Shown in pieces: positions 24,757 through 33,708 of a stretch of DNA of 64,000 nucleotides. This stretch comes from Ahrensia sp. (lineage in GTDB: Bacteria; Pseudomonadota; Alphaproteobacteria; Rhizobiales; Rhizobiaceae). A program made the translations under genes and the position numbers. The notes under the pieces were generated by a model. That model did no database searches. It had not been told where the DNA came from and was given only the letters and a program-made list of their open reading frames with translations. The stretch's first letter is position 1; each line of letters starts with the position of its first letter. The stretch is from the NCBI GenBank assembly GCA_002706335.1, contig PAKZ01000027.1, positions 1 through 64,000 of the forward strand, read 5' to 3'.

Positions 24757-26148
24757 CTAGACATGCAACCCGCGACCCAGAATACGCAGGGCTGCTTCCT
24801 GGAAGCTCTCGCCCCGCGTCGGATGGGCGTGGATCGTGGCTGCCACGTCCTCGGCGGTCGCTCCCATCTCCATCGCCAGCGAAAAAGCGGCACTTAATTC
24901 TGAAATGTTGTTTCCGACCGCCTGTATGCCGAGAACAAGACCGTCGCTCTTGCGGCAGACGATGCGCACGAAGCCGGAATCGTCTCCTTCTGTCATGGCG
25001 CGGCCGCTCGCCACGAACGGGAACATGGCGACGTCGACGGCGATGCCGCGGGTCTCGGCCTCTGCCGGCGACAGGCCCAAGCTGACGATCTCCGGGTCTA
25101 CGAAACAAACGGCCGGTATCGCTCCATGGTCCCATCGCCGCTTGCCGCCGGCGATCACCTCCGCCACCAGGACTCCCTGCGCCATCGCACGATGGGCGAG
25201 CATGGGTTCGCCCGTCACGTCGCCGATTGCGTAAACTTCCCGCATCGATGTCCGGCAACGATCGTCAATGCGCAGGAACCGTCCGTCCATCTCGAGGCCG
25301 AGTTCCGACAGTCCCCACCCTGCCGTGACAGGGTTCCGTCCAACGGTGACAAGGATCTTGTCGGCATCGATCTCGCGAATGTCCTCGCCTACGCGCACAA
25401 GCAGCGTCTCACCGTCCCGCGACAGGCCTTCCGCGCTCGCTCCCGTCAGAACCTCCACGCCCAACCGGGCGAGCCTGTCGGACACGGGCTTCGTCAGCGC
25501 CGCGTCATACTGGGGCAGGATACTGTCGCCCAGTTCCACCACGGTCACCTGTGCGCCGAGTTTGCGGTAAGCCGTTCCGATCTCCAGACCGATATAGCCG
25601 CCGCCAACGACGACGAGCGTCTCCGGCACTGTCGTTAGCGACAGCGCCTCGGTCGACGAAAGCACCTTGCCGCCGAACGGCAGTTGCGGCAGTTCGACCG
25701 GTTCGGAGCCCGTCGCGATCACCACATGCGCGGCACGGATGCGGCGCATGCCGTCCGCTGTCTCCACATCCACGGTCTTTCCGTCGACGAAGCGCGCCCG
25801 GCCCGTCACATGGCGTACTTTTGCCTTCTTCAGAAGCCCCCCGACCCCCGAAGTCAGGCGGGTGACGATACCGTCCTTCCACGTCATCGTTGCGGCCAGA
25901 TCGATCGACGGCGCCCCCGACTTGATGCCGAGCGGGTTGCCGGTTGAAAAGGTCATCGCGTTATGGAACGCGTTGCCGGCGTGAATGAGCGCCTTGGACG
26001 GAATGCAACCTATGTTGAGACAGGTTCCGCCGAGCTGCGCCGCGTCGACGATTATCGTATCGAGGCCCAACCGGCCGGCCCTGATCGCACAGACATAGCC
26101 GCCGGGTCCCGCGCCGATCACCAGCAGTTCGCAGTCGATCTCTTCCAT
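24757..26148 (-). CDS. lpdA: dihydrolipoyl dehydrogenase (E3)
   Basis: 463-residue FAD/NAD flavoprotein that reoxidises dihydrolipoamide in 2-oxo acid dehydrogenase complexes. N-terminal FAD loop VIGAGPGGYVCAIRAGRLG, redox pair C43/C48 in GGTCLNIGCIPSK, NAD loop VVGGGYIGLEIGTAYRKLG, and the C-terminal HAHPTRGE with the active His-Glu. The start at 26148 follows the E2 stop by one base; the open frame above it is shadow. As last gene of the cluster it is the dedicated E3 of the branched-chain complex. Confidence 0.95.
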   Translation of the reverse strand: MEEIDCELLVIGAGPGGYVCAIRAGRLGLDTIIVDAAQLGGTCLNIGCIPSKALIHAGNAFHNAMTFSTGNPLGIKSGAPSIDLAATMTWKDGIVTRLTSGVGGLLKKAKVRHVTGRARFVDGKTVDVETADGMRRIRAAHVVIATGSEPVELPQLPFGGKVLSSTEALSLTTVPETLVVVGGGYIGLEIGTAYRKLGAQVTVVELGDSILPQYDAALTKPVSDRLARLGVEVLTGASAEGLSRDGETLLVRVGEDIREIDADKILVTVGRNPVTAGWGLSELGLEMDGRFLRIDDRCRTSMREVYAIGDVTGEPMLAHRAMAQGVLVAEVIAGGKRRWDHGAIPAVCFVDPEIVSLGLSPAEAETRGIAVDVAMFPFVASGRAMTEGDDSGFVRIVCRKSDGLVLGIQAVGNNISELSAAFSLAMEMGATAEDVAATIHAHPTRGESFQEAALRILGRGLHV

Positions 26149-26149
26149 C

Positions 26150-27448
26150 CTATTCCTCGCCGCACATGGCGGCCGGCGCTTCGAGCAGGGCCTTGAGTTT
26201 CTGCACAAATACTGCCGCGTCCCAGCCATCGATGACGCGATGGTCAAAACTGCAGGAGATGTTCATCACCTGACGTGGCTTGAATTCTCCGTCGAGCCAC
26301 AAAGGCCGGGTGGCGATCTTGTTGATCCCAACAATGGCGACTTCGGGCCGGTTGATGATCGGCGTCGTCGCCAGCGCACCGAGCGGACCGAGTGAGGTGA
26401 TCGAGATGGTTGACCCGCTCAATTCGTAGCGCGTGGCGCTGCCTCCGCGTGAAGCCTCCGCGAGCCTGCCAATCTCGCGGGCCGCCTCCCACAGCACCAT
26501 CGCCTCAGCATTGCGGACGACCGGTACCATCAGGCCGTTCGGTGTCTGGGTGGCGATTCCGATATGGACCGCGTCGAACCGGCGGATGATGCTTTGCTCA
26601 TCGAGAAAATGAGCATTGAAAGCCGGCTGTTCCGACACCGCGCGCACGATCGCGCGCATGATGAAGGGCAACACGGTGAGCTTGCCGCGGCTTTCGGCAT
26701 GATCGCCATTCAGGCGCTGCCGCAAGTCCTCCAACTCGGTGACGTCGACCTCCTCTACGATGGTGATGTGCGGAATGTGCCGGTTGGCGGCATCCATGCG
26801 TTCGGCAATTCTGCGACGCAGGCCGGTGACCTTGATATCCTCCGCACCCTCGACCGGCGTGTAGAAAGATCCCGTGCCCTCCGGCTCCAGCGAAGCCGTA
26901 TAGTCGTCCAGATCGGCATGGGTGATCCGCCCGGCCGGCCCGGATCCCGCGATCCGGCGAAGATCGATCCCGGCGTCCCGCGCACGCTTGCGAACGGCCG
27001 GAGACGCGATCGGCCGGCCATAAGCGTCGCGCGACGGCAATCCGGCGCGCGGGCGATCGCCAATACGCGGCGTCGGCGCGGGTGCCCGGATATCCTCTTG
27101 CGGCGCGGCCGCGCGTTGCGGGCCGGCGGGACGAGATGGTGAGACCCGCTTGTCGCCAGGCTTTCTACCCGGTGGGGCGGCGGACGCACCGGAGCGGTTC
27201 CCCTCGCCTTCGACGTCCAGATGCATGAGTTCCGAGCCGACCGCGATCTGGTCGCCGACATCGCAGGCGAGCCAAGTGACCGTGCCGTTCACGGGCGTCG
27301 GAATTTCCACCGTCGCCTTGTCGGTCATGACGGCGGCGACAATTTCGTCTTCGCGAACCGGATCGCCAAGCTTGACCGACCATTCGACGAGTTCGGCTTC
27401 GGCGACGCCCTCGCCGATATCGGGCATCTTGATGACATATATGCCCAT
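26150..27448 (-). CDS. bkdB: branched-chain 2-oxo acid dehydrogenase E2 (lipoamide acyltransferase)
   Basis: 432 residues: a single lipoyl domain (1 to about 78, lipoylated K44 in MTDKATVEIP), a Pro/Ala/Arg-rich linker, a peripheral subunit-binding domain (about 148-183, ASPAVRKRARDAGIDLRRIAGSGPAGRITHAD), and the catalytic domain (about 205-432) with SCSFDHRVIDGWD (H403). The single lipoyl domain and the neighbouring split E1 argue for the branched-chain complex rather than pyruvate dehydrogenase. The start follows the E1beta gene's end at 27449 directly. Confidence 0.94.
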   Translation of the reverse strand: MGIYVIKMPDIGEGVAEAELVEWSVKLGDPVREDEIVAAVMTDKATVEIPTPVNGTVTWLACDVGDQIAVGSELMHLDVEGEGNRSGASAAPPGRKPGDKRVSPSRPAGPQRAAAPQEDIRAPAPTPRIGDRPRAGLPSRDAYGRPIASPAVRKRARDAGIDLRRIAGSGPAGRITHADLDDYTASLEPEGTGSFYTPVEGAEDIKVTGLRRRIAERMDAANRHIPHITIVEEVDVTELEDLRQRLNGDHAESRGKLTVLPFIMRAIVRAVSEQPAFNAHFLDEQSIIRRFDAVHIGIATQTPNGLMVPVVRNAEAMVLWEAAREIGRLAEASRGGSATRYELSGSTISITSLGPLGALATTPIINRPEVAIVGINKIATRPLWLDGEFKPRQVMNISCSFDHRVIDGWDAAVFVQKLKALLEAPAAMCGEE

Positions 27449-28465
27449 CTAGCCCTCCTGCATCACGCGCTCAAAAGCCTCCCTCACCCGCGCCGGGCTG
27501 GGAAAGTAATCCCATTCCTGCGCGTGCGGATACGGCGTGTCCCAGCCCGTGACCCTCTCGATCGGAGCCTCCAGGTGATAGAAGCAGCGCTCCTGGACGA
27601 TCGCGGCTAGCTCGGCGCCGAAACCCGAGGTCCGCGTCGCCTCGTGCACGATGACGCATCTGCCGGTCTTCTTGACGGAGGCGACGATCGTTTCCTCGTC
27701 GAGCGGCAGCAGCGTTCTCAGATCGATGACTTCGGCGTCGATCCCGCTTTCCTCGGCCGCAGCCGTCGCCACATAGACCATCGTGCCGTAGGCGAGCACC
27801 GTGAGCGCCTGCCCTTCGCGACGGACCGACGCTTTTCCGATCGGCACCGTATAATGATCGTCCGGAACCTCGGAAAGGTCGTGCTTCTTCCAGGGCGTGA
27901 CCGGCATGTCGTGATGACCGTCGAAAGGCCCGTTATAGAGCCGCTTCGGCTCGAGAAAGATCACCGGGTCGGGATCCTCTATCGCCGCGAGCAGCAGCCC
28001 CTTCGCATCATAGGGGGTCGATGGAACGACCGTCTTCAGACCCGCGACATGGGTAAACAGCGCCTCCGGGCTCTGGCTGTGGGTCTGAGCGCCATGAATG
28101 CCCCCGCCTGTCGGCATGCGGATAACCATGGGACAGGTGAACTCGCCAGCCGAGCGGTAGCGAAGCCTCGCAGCCTCGGAAACGATCTGGTCGTAGGCCG
28201 GATACATGTAGTCGGCGAACTGGATCTCGATGCAGGGGCGCAGCCCGTAGGCCGCCATGCCAATCGCCGCGCCGACAATGCCCAATTCGCTGATCGGCGT
28301 GTCGAAACAGCGGTGCTTGCCGTATTTCTTCTGCAGCCCCGCAGTGCACCGGAAAACGCCGCCGAAATAGCCGACATCCTCGCCGAAGACGACCACGCGC
28401 GCGTCCGCTCCCATCGCCACATCCTGGGCGTTCTGGATCGCCTCGATCATGGTACGCCGCGGCAT
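27449..28465 (-). CDS. bkdA2: branched-chain 2-oxo acid dehydrogenase E1 beta
   Basis: 338-residue TPP-dependent transketolase-like subunit. It starts MPRRTMIEAIQNAQDVAMGADARVVVFGEDVGYFGGVFRCT, the E1beta N-terminus, and keeps VRMPTGGGIHGAQTHSQSPEALFTHVAGLKTVVPSTPYDAKGLL. With E1alpha it decarboxylates the 2-oxo acids of Val, Leu and Ile. It lies between E1alpha (3-base gap) and E2. Confidence 0.95.
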   Translation of the reverse strand: MPRRTMIEAIQNAQDVAMGADARVVVFGEDVGYFGGVFRCTAGLQKKYGKHRCFDTPISELGIVGAAIGMAAYGLRPCIEIQFADYMYPAYDQIVSEAARLRYRSAGEFTCPMVIRMPTGGGIHGAQTHSQSPEALFTHVAGLKTVVPSTPYDAKGLLLAAIEDPDPVIFLEPKRLYNGPFDGHHDMPVTPWKKHDLSEVPDDHYTVPIGKASVRREGQALTVLAYGTMVYVATAAAEESGIDAEVIDLRTLLPLDEETIVASVKKTGRCVIVHEATRTSGFGAELAAIVQERCFYHLEAPIERVTGWDTPYPHAQEWDYFPSPARVREAFERVMQEG

Positions 28466-28468
28466 GGA

Positions 28469-29704
28469 TCAATATCCCGACTGATGGCGCTGACGCAGCA
28501 GATGCGGCGGCATGGTCTCGAACACATCCTCGAAGAGATCGCGTTGAGACGGCAGCCGGCCGGATTGCAGCGTGCCGATGGCTTCCGATTCCTTCTGCGC
28601 GGCGATGACAGCGTCCATTACCTCGGCCTCCGCCTGCACGTGGCGTTCCTCGCTCCACACCCCCTTGGCGATCAGATGCGCCTTCAGCCGCAGGACGGGA
28701 TCGCCAAGCGGCCAGGCCGCGCTTTCCTCCTTGGGCCGATAGGCCGAGGGATCGTCGGAGGTGGAATGGCCGCCAGCACGATATGTCACATACTCTACCA
28801 GTGTCGGGCCAAGATTGCGGCGGGCGCGCTCGACCGCCCATTTGGCGACCGCGTGAACGGCGATGAAGTCGTTGCCGTCGACACGCAGCGACGGGATGCC
28901 GAAGCCGTGTCCGCGCGCCGCCAGCGTGCCGGAGCCGCCGCGTGCTATTCCCTGAAAGGTAGAGATCGCCCACTGGTTGTTGACGACGTTGAGGACGACG
29001 GGCGCCTTGTAGGTCGAAGCGAAAACCAGTGCTGCGTGGAAATCGCTCTCGGCCGTCGATCCGTCGCCGATCCAGCCGGCGGCGATACGGCTGTCGCCCG
29101 AAATGGCCGACGCCATCGCCCAGCCGACCGCCTGGACATACTGGGTCGCAAGGTTGCCCGAGACCGAGAAGAAGCCGTGCTCCTTCGATGAATAGAAGAC
29201 CGGCAACTGACGACCGCGCGCGCTGTCGCCGTCATTGGAATAGACCTGGTTCATCATCGACGTCAGCGGATAGTCGGCGGCGATCAGAAGCCCGGCCTGC
29301 CGATAGGTCGGAAAATTCATGTCGCCAGGTTCAAGCGCCCGACCGAAGGCGCAACCGATCGCCTCCTCACCGAGATTCTGCATGTAGAAGGAACACTTGC
29401 CCTGACGCTGGGCGGTCATCATTCGCGCGTCGTAGGCGCGCAGCGTCATCATGTCCATCAGCCCCTTTTTCAGCTCATCGTCGCTCAGCAAGCCGGCCCA
29501 TGGGCCCACGGCCTCGCCGTCACGGTTCAGCACTCGAATGATCGAAAAGGCCAGGTCGCGAAAATCGCGCGGATCCTCGTCATATGCCGGCCGGCGAACG
29601 GCGCCGGCCTTGTCGACCGCCACCCAGGAAAAGTCCGGCTTGTCGCCCGGGCGGAACTCAGGCTCCGGCACTGTCAGGGATAGCGGGCCTTCGGCCTCGT
29701 TCAT
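28469..29704 (-). CDS. bkdA1: branched-chain 2-oxo acid dehydrogenase E1 alpha
   Basis: 411-residue TPP-binding subunit. The thiamine diphosphate motif GDGSTAESDFHAALVFASTYKAPVVLNVVNNQWAIS is intact; the phosphorylation-loop-like region YVTYRAGGHSTSDDPSAYRPKEE follows. Length exceeds pyruvate-type E1alpha (~350) and fits the branched-chain type. First gene of the leftward bkd operon; the 289 bases upstream hold a 25-bp inverted repeat (29801-29825). Confidence 0.95.
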   Translation of the reverse strand: MNEAEGPLSLTVPEPEFRPGDKPDFSWVAVDKAGAVRRPAYDEDPRDFRDLAFSIIRVLNRDGEAVGPWAGLLSDDELKKGLMDMMTLRAYDARMMTAQRQGKCSFYMQNLGEEAIGCAFGRALEPGDMNFPTYRQAGLLIAADYPLTSMMNQVYSNDGDSARGRQLPVFYSSKEHGFFSVSGNLATQYVQAVGWAMASAISGDSRIAAGWIGDGSTAESDFHAALVFASTYKAPVVLNVVNNQWAISTFQGIARGGSGTLAARGHGFGIPSLRVDGNDFIAVHAVAKWAVERARRNLGPTLVEYVTYRAGGHSTSDDPSAYRPKEESAAWPLGDPVLRLKAHLIAKGVWSEERHVQAEAEVMDAVIAAQKESEAIGTLQSGRLPSQRDLFEDVFETMPPHLLRQRHQSGY

Positions 29705-29800
29705 CGATACCTCTCTTTCGGGACGCTACGCCGAACCGGTCGTCGCCAACCTCATGCGTAAGGGAGCGTCCGCGCTGGTATCGCAGAAGTCAAAGGCTCC

Positions 29801-29825
29801 ATTCAAGCTACAAGCATACTTGAAT
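29801..29825. promoter_or_regulatory. inverted repeat upstream of bkd operon
   Basis: ATTCAAG-N11-CTTGAAT, perfect 7-bp arms, centred about 109 bases upstream of the bkdA1 start in a locally AT-richer stretch. The spacing between arm centres (about 18 bp) suits a dimeric regulator binding two half-sites. The remainder of the 289-base gap has no plausible gene. Confidence 0.5.
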
Positions 29826-29993
29826 GCGGTAATGGCAAACAAACTTTCCGGAAGCTCAGGGCCGACGCGTAATTTCGCGGGTTTCCGGCCTTCGGCCGCG
29901 AGCGAAATCGACGCGACAACTCCATTCGCCGCCACGCATCAGGCGCGCCCGATGAACAACCAAAACAGCATGTGGCGGACGGGGCTCACGGCC

Positions 29994-30440
29994 TCAGGCG
30001 TCGCCTTCGACTGTGTCCTTGAAATTCGAAAAGAATTGACCCGCGAGGCGGTTGGCGGTCGAGTTGATCAGGCGGCTGCCGAGCTGCGCGATCTTGCCAC
30101 CGACATCTGCCTTGGCCGTGTAGCGCAATATCGTCGCATCGCCGTCCTCTTCGAGTTCCACATCGGCCCCGCCCTTGGCGAAACCGGCTACACCGCCGCT
30201 GCCTTCACCGGAGAGCGAGAAATGACCCGGCGCCTGCGACTTGTCCAACGTCACCTTGCCGCCGAACTTGGCCTTGACCGGTCCGATCTTCAGCGTGACC
30301 TTGGCTTCGAGTTCTTCGTCGGAATTCTTCGTGAGTTCCTCGCAGCCCGGGATACATTCCTTCAGGACATCCGGATCGTTCAGCGCCGCATAAACGCGGT
30401 CACGCGGTGCCTCGATCCGGATTTCGTCTTTCATTTCCAT
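29994..30440 (-). CDS. CoxG-like SRPBCC protein
   Basis: 148 residues, single SRPBCC (CoxG) fold: MEMKDEIRIEAPRDRVYAALNDPDVLKECIPGCEEL is the typical start of carbon monoxide dehydrogenase subunit G homologues. GAGGA lies upstream of the ATG. CoxG proteins of CO dehydrogenase clusters bind quinone-like molecules or anchor the enzyme to the membrane, but stand-alone copies like this one, without coxMSL nearby, have no fixed role. Same strand as the bkd operon, 289 bases upstream. Confidence 0.88.
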   Translation of the reverse strand: MEMKDEIRIEAPRDRVYAALNDPDVLKECIPGCEELTKNSDEELEAKVTLKIGPVKAKFGGKVTLDKSQAPGHFSLSGEGSGGVAGFAKGGADVELEEDGDATILRYTAKADVGGKIAQLGSRLINSTANRLAGQFFSNFKDTVEGDA

Positions 30441-30689
30441 GGATACGGTCCTCGATCACAAAAAGGAGAATGCGCTCTGGGCTCGTCCTCCAACAAGTCA
30501 GACCGGATGAAAAGCAGAATGCGCCCACGGATACAAGCCGCACGCCGGACAAGAGAGCTTTCGGCCAGCGCGAAAGCGCAACACCGACGAAAAGGCAGTT
30601 TGAATTTTCTGTGACGGCGACGCCGATGACTTTCCTTCGGGCGGAAACCGGTTAAGGCAGTACGCAAACTCCAACCGCGAGCTGAAATC

Positions 30690-31481
30690 GTGACAGAACA
30701 ATCAACACGCCTCTCCTTCGCCATCGATCTCGCCCGACGCGCTGGCGAACTCGGCCTCAAGCATTTCCGCTCCCTCGAGACGCTGACCATCGAAAGCAAG
30801 GGGCATCAGGATCTCGTTTCCAATGCCGACCGGGATGTCGAGACTTTCATCCGACAGGAAATCGCCAAGCGCTATCCGGAGGACGGTATCTTCGGCGAGG
30901 AACACGCCCCGGTCGAGGGCAAGAGCGGCTACACATGGGTCATCGACCCGATCGACGGCACCGCGAATTTCGTCAGCGGAATCCCCCAATGGTGCGTCGC
31001 CCTCGCCTGTTCCAATCGCGGCGTCACCGTGGTCGGGGTAATCTGCGAACCCTGTTCTGGCGAGACGTTCTGGGCGGAGCGCGGCACGGGCGCTTTCGTC
31101 AACGGCAAGCCTCTTCGCGCCAGCCAGTCACGCTCCTTGTCCGAAGGATCGGTCGCGACCGGTTACGCCGCCCGCCACGACGCGGCGGCGGCCATAAGGC
31201 TCATCGCCGATCTGATCACCGGTGGCGGCATGTTCTTCCGCAACGCTTCCGGCGCGCTGATGCTCGCCTATGTCGCTGCGGGACGGCTGATCGGCTATAT
31301 CGAGGAACACATGAATTCCTGGGACTGCATCGCCGGCCTGTTGATGATCGAGGAAGCCGGCGGCACGATCATGCCGCTCGATGCCGAGACAATCGTCGAA
31401 CACGGCACTCGCGTCATCGCCGGCGGGCCGCATGTCTACGCACAACTAGACGCCCTCGCCCGCAAATCCTTCGGATGGTGA
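30690..31481 (+). CDS. inositol monophosphatase family protein
   Basis: 263 residues from a GTG start. Mg2+-dependent phosphatase fold: GIFGEEHAP, the metal-binding VIDPIDGTANFVSGIPQW, and the C-terminal WDCIAGLLMIEEAGG, all intact. Possible activities are inositol-1-phosphatase, histidinol-phosphatase (the HisN subgroup of alphaproteobacteria is similar) or PAP/FBP-type hydrolysis. It faces the cbb operon, converging on cbbY with a 6-base gap. Confidence 0.9.
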   Translation: MTEQSTRLSFAIDLARRAGELGLKHFRSLETLTIESKGHQDLVSNADRDVETFIRQEIAKRYPEDGIFGEEHAPVEGKSGYTWVIDPIDGTANFVSGIPQWCVALACSNRGVTVVGVICEPCSGETFWAERGTGAFVNGKPLRASQSRSLSEGSVATGYAARHDAAAAIRLIADLITGGGMFFRNASGALMLAYVAAGRLIGYIEEHMNSWDCIAGLLMIEEAGGTIMPLDAETIVEHGTRVIAGGPHVYAQLDALARKSFGW

Positions 31482-31487
31482 AACCGC

Positions 31488-32216
31488 CTATCCGCAAAAC
31501 AACAGGTCGCGAATGTCCGCCGACACGGCCCGGAAGGCAAAATCCGGTGCGAAATTCAGGATCGAGTACGGCTCGTCGAGCGTCCTGAAAACATAATCGG
31601 CGCCGGTAAAGTCGTCTTCGCCCGTATAGATGCTCGGCGTGACCACCGTCGGAATTCCCGCCGCAAGGGCCGCACGCAGCCCGTTCGCCGAATCCTCGAA
31701 GACCAGGCACTCTTCGGGATCGTATCCGAGATCGTCGAGCACGAGCCGATAAACCTCCGGATCCGGCTTCTTGCGCTTCGTATCCTCGCCCGTGCGGACG
31801 GAACGAAACCATGACAGGGCGTCAGGCCCAAGCGTCGCGGAGATCAGGCCGACGACATTCGCACGGCTGGTGGTCGTTCCGATCGCCAGATCGAGCCCGG
31901 CAGAACGTGCCCGACGTAGGAGGTCCTCGACGCCGGCGCGGAGCGTGACCGAGCCCGGCGTCATCATGCCGGTGTAGAATTCGGTCTTGCGGCGATGCAG
32001 AGCGGCAGCGTCGATACCCTCGGCGCCAATCCGGTCGGCATAAGCCTCCATGCGTTCACGTCCGCCCGTGACCGTCAGCAGCTGGCGATAGAGCTCGCGA
32101 TCCCACACCCAATCCAGACCTCGCTCCGCGAAGGTCTTGTTGAAGGCGATGCGGTGCAGTTCCTCGGTTTCGGCGAGCGTGCCGTCGACATCGAAGATGA
32201 GCGCGCGAACCACCAT
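31488..32216 (-). CDS. cbbY: HAD-family sugar bisphosphatase CbbY
   Basis: 242-residue HAD hydrolase with nucleophile motif FDVDGTLAETEELHRIAFN, cap domain (about 16-95), motif II TTTSRANV and motif IV VFEDSANGLRAALAAG. CbbY proteins dephosphorylate xylulose-1,5-bisphosphate, a dead-end inhibitor of Rubisco, which fits its place as last gene of the cbb operon. It starts one base beyond the cbbZ stop. Confidence 0.9.
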   Translation of the reverse strand: MVVRALIFDVDGTLAETEELHRIAFNKTFAERGLDWVWDRELYRQLLTVTGGRERMEAYADRIGAEGIDAAALHRRKTEFYTGMMTPGSVTLRAGVEDLLRRARSAGLDLAIGTTTSRANVVGLISATLGPDALSWFRSVRTGEDTKRKKPDPEVYRLVLDDLGYDPEECLVFEDSANGLRAALAAGIPTVVTPSIYTGEDDFTGADYVFRTLDEPYSILNFAPDFAFRAVSADIRDLLFCG

Positions 32217-32217
32217 G

Positions 32218-32928
32218 TCAGACCGGTTCCTTCAGTTTCTCGATGGCCTGTGGCACCTCGTTCAGACTGTCGATGACCACATCCGCGCCAAGCTCCTCGA
32301 CGGGAATATTCGTATAGCCGCCGCGAACGGCAATCGACGGCATCGGCGCGGCTTTCGCGGCGTCGATATCAGCGGGGCTGTCGCCGATCATCAGCGCGCG
32401 GTGCTTGCCGACACCAAGCCGATCCAGCGCATGCAGCAGCATGTCCGGCGCGGGTTTTCGCGCCGGGCCGGTGTCGCCGCCGACGATGACATGGACGGAG
32501 GAAGCGAGCCCGAAATGGTCGACGATAGCACGCGAAAAGATTTCCGGCTTGTTGGTCACGACGCCGATTTTCACGCCGGCGCGCGCATAGGCCGTCACGA
32601 TCGTGTCCGCGCCCGGCATCAGCGTCGTGCCGCCCGTGAGGTTTTGGGCATAGATGCCCATCATGCGGTCGGTCATCGCCGCCAGCGCGTCGCCCTCCAG
32701 AACCTCGCCGCGCGCCGCGAAGGCGCGCTCGACAAGCTTCATGATGCCGTTTCCGATCATCGCCCGGACATCGGCAATACCAAGCGCCGCTTTGTCCTCG
32801 GTCGCCAGCAGGGCATTCGCCGCCGCCGTGAGATCGGGCACCGAGTCGACCAGCGTTCCGTCGAGATCGAACAGAACGGCTTGCGGCCAACCGCACCGGT
32901 CGCCACCGTCAGCAAAACGCACGCTCAT
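32218..32928 (-). CDS. cbbZ: phosphoglycolate phosphatase
   Basis: 236-residue HAD enzyme (Gph type) removing phosphate from 2-phosphoglycolate, the product of Rubisco oxygenase activity. Motifs: VLFDLDGTLVDSVPDL, VVTNKPE, and MIGDSPADIDAAKAA. The N-terminal Gph cap pattern ANALLATEDKAALGIADVRAMIGNGIMKLVERAF is clear. It sits between cbbE (24-base gap) and cbbY in the operon. Confidence 0.93.
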   Translation of the reverse strand: MSVRFADGGDRCGWPQAVLFDLDGTLVDSVPDLTAAANALLATEDKAALGIADVRAMIGNGIMKLVERAFAARGEVLEGDALAAMTDRMMGIYAQNLTGGTTLMPGADTIVTAYARAGVKIGVVTNKPEIFSRAIVDHFGLASSVHVIVGGDTGPARKPAPDMLLHALDRLGVGKHRALMIGDSPADIDAAKAAPMPSIAVRGGYTNIPVEELGADVVIDSLNEVPQAIEKLKEPV

Positions 32929-32952
32929 CCGGCTTTCCTCGTTTTCCGCGTT

Positions 32953-33636
32953 TCAGGCAGCAGCCCGCGCCGCCCCGTCGGCAGCCTCGCGGATCGCCTT
33001 TATGTTCGCCTTGTAGGCGGCCTCCTCGCCACCCTTGAACACTGCGGAGCCGGCGACCAGTACATTGGCGCCAGCAGCCGCGACTAGCGGCGCGGTCTCC
33101 GGCGTCACGCCGCCATCGATCTCGATATCGATCGGCCGGTCGCCGATCATTTCCTTGATCCGACGCGTCTTCTCGATAACCGACGGAATGAAGGCCTGGC
33201 CGCCGAAGCCCGGGTTGACAGTCATCAGCAGCACCAGATCGAGCCGGTCGAGGACATATTCGATGACGTTTTCAGGCGTTGAAGGGTTGAGCGACACGCC
33301 GGCCTTCTTGCCGAGATTGCGGATCGCCTGCAGCGACCGGTCGAGATGCTTGGTCGCTTCCGCATGCACGGTGATGATGTCGCAACCGGCATCGGCGAAG
33401 GCTTCCAGAAACGGATCGCAGGGCTCGATCATCAGATGGCAATCGAACACCTTGTCGCTGCGGTCGCGCACCGCCTTGATGATCGGCGGCCCGAAGGTGA
33501 TGTTCGGGACGTAGTGGCCGTCCATGACATCGAGATGGATCCAGTCGGCGCCGGCCCGCACGACCGCCTCGATCTCGTCGCCAAGCCTAGAAAAATCCGC
33601 CGAAAGCACAGACGGAGCGATGATGGTGCCGCTCAT
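32953..33636 (-). CDS. cbbE: ribulose-phosphate 3-epimerase
   Basis: 227-residue TIM-barrel enzyme interconverting ribulose-5-P and xylulose-5-[50 protein letters not shown] and [13 protein letters not shown] are the family signatures, with the metal-binding His and Asp residues retained. In the Calvin cycle it supplies ribulose-5-P to CbbP. The gene follows cbbM after a 72-base gap that contains a hairpin. Confidence 0.96.
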   Translation of the reverse strand: MSGTIIAPSVLSADFSRLGDEIEAVVRAGADWIHLDVMDGHYVPNITFGPPIIKAVRDRSDKVFDCHLMIEPCDPFLEAFADAGCDIITVHAEATKHLDRSLQAIRNLGKKAGVSLNPSTPENVIEYVLDRLDLVLLMTVNPGFGGQAFIPSVIEKTRRIKEMIGDRPIDIEIDGGVTPETAPLVAAAGANVLVAGSAVFKGGEEAAYKANIKAIREAADGAARAAA

Positions 33637-33663
33637 GATGATTCCCTGAATTTGAGATGGAGT

Positions 33664-33687
33664 CCCGCCGCGATTGTAGACGGCGGG
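33664..33687 (-). other. intercistronic hairpin after cbbM
   Basis: CCCGCCG and CGGCGGG (7-bp stem, 10-base loop) lie 21 bases past the cbbM stop, in the widest gap of the operon. There is no T-run, so it more likely protects the 3' end of the cbbM transcript or gives partial termination, raising Rubisco expression relative to the downstream genes. Confidence 0.45.
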
Positions 33688-33708
33688 AAACGCTATTGCG
33701 ACCCTGTA

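Noticed and set aside
26149-26247. 33-codon N-terminal extension of lpdA
   Set aside because: It overlaps the 3' end of the E2 gene and does not resemble an FAD enzyme start.
29726-29935. 69-codon frame on the minus strand upstream of bkdA1
   Set aside because: It spans the inverted repeat, has no ribosome site and no recognisable family.
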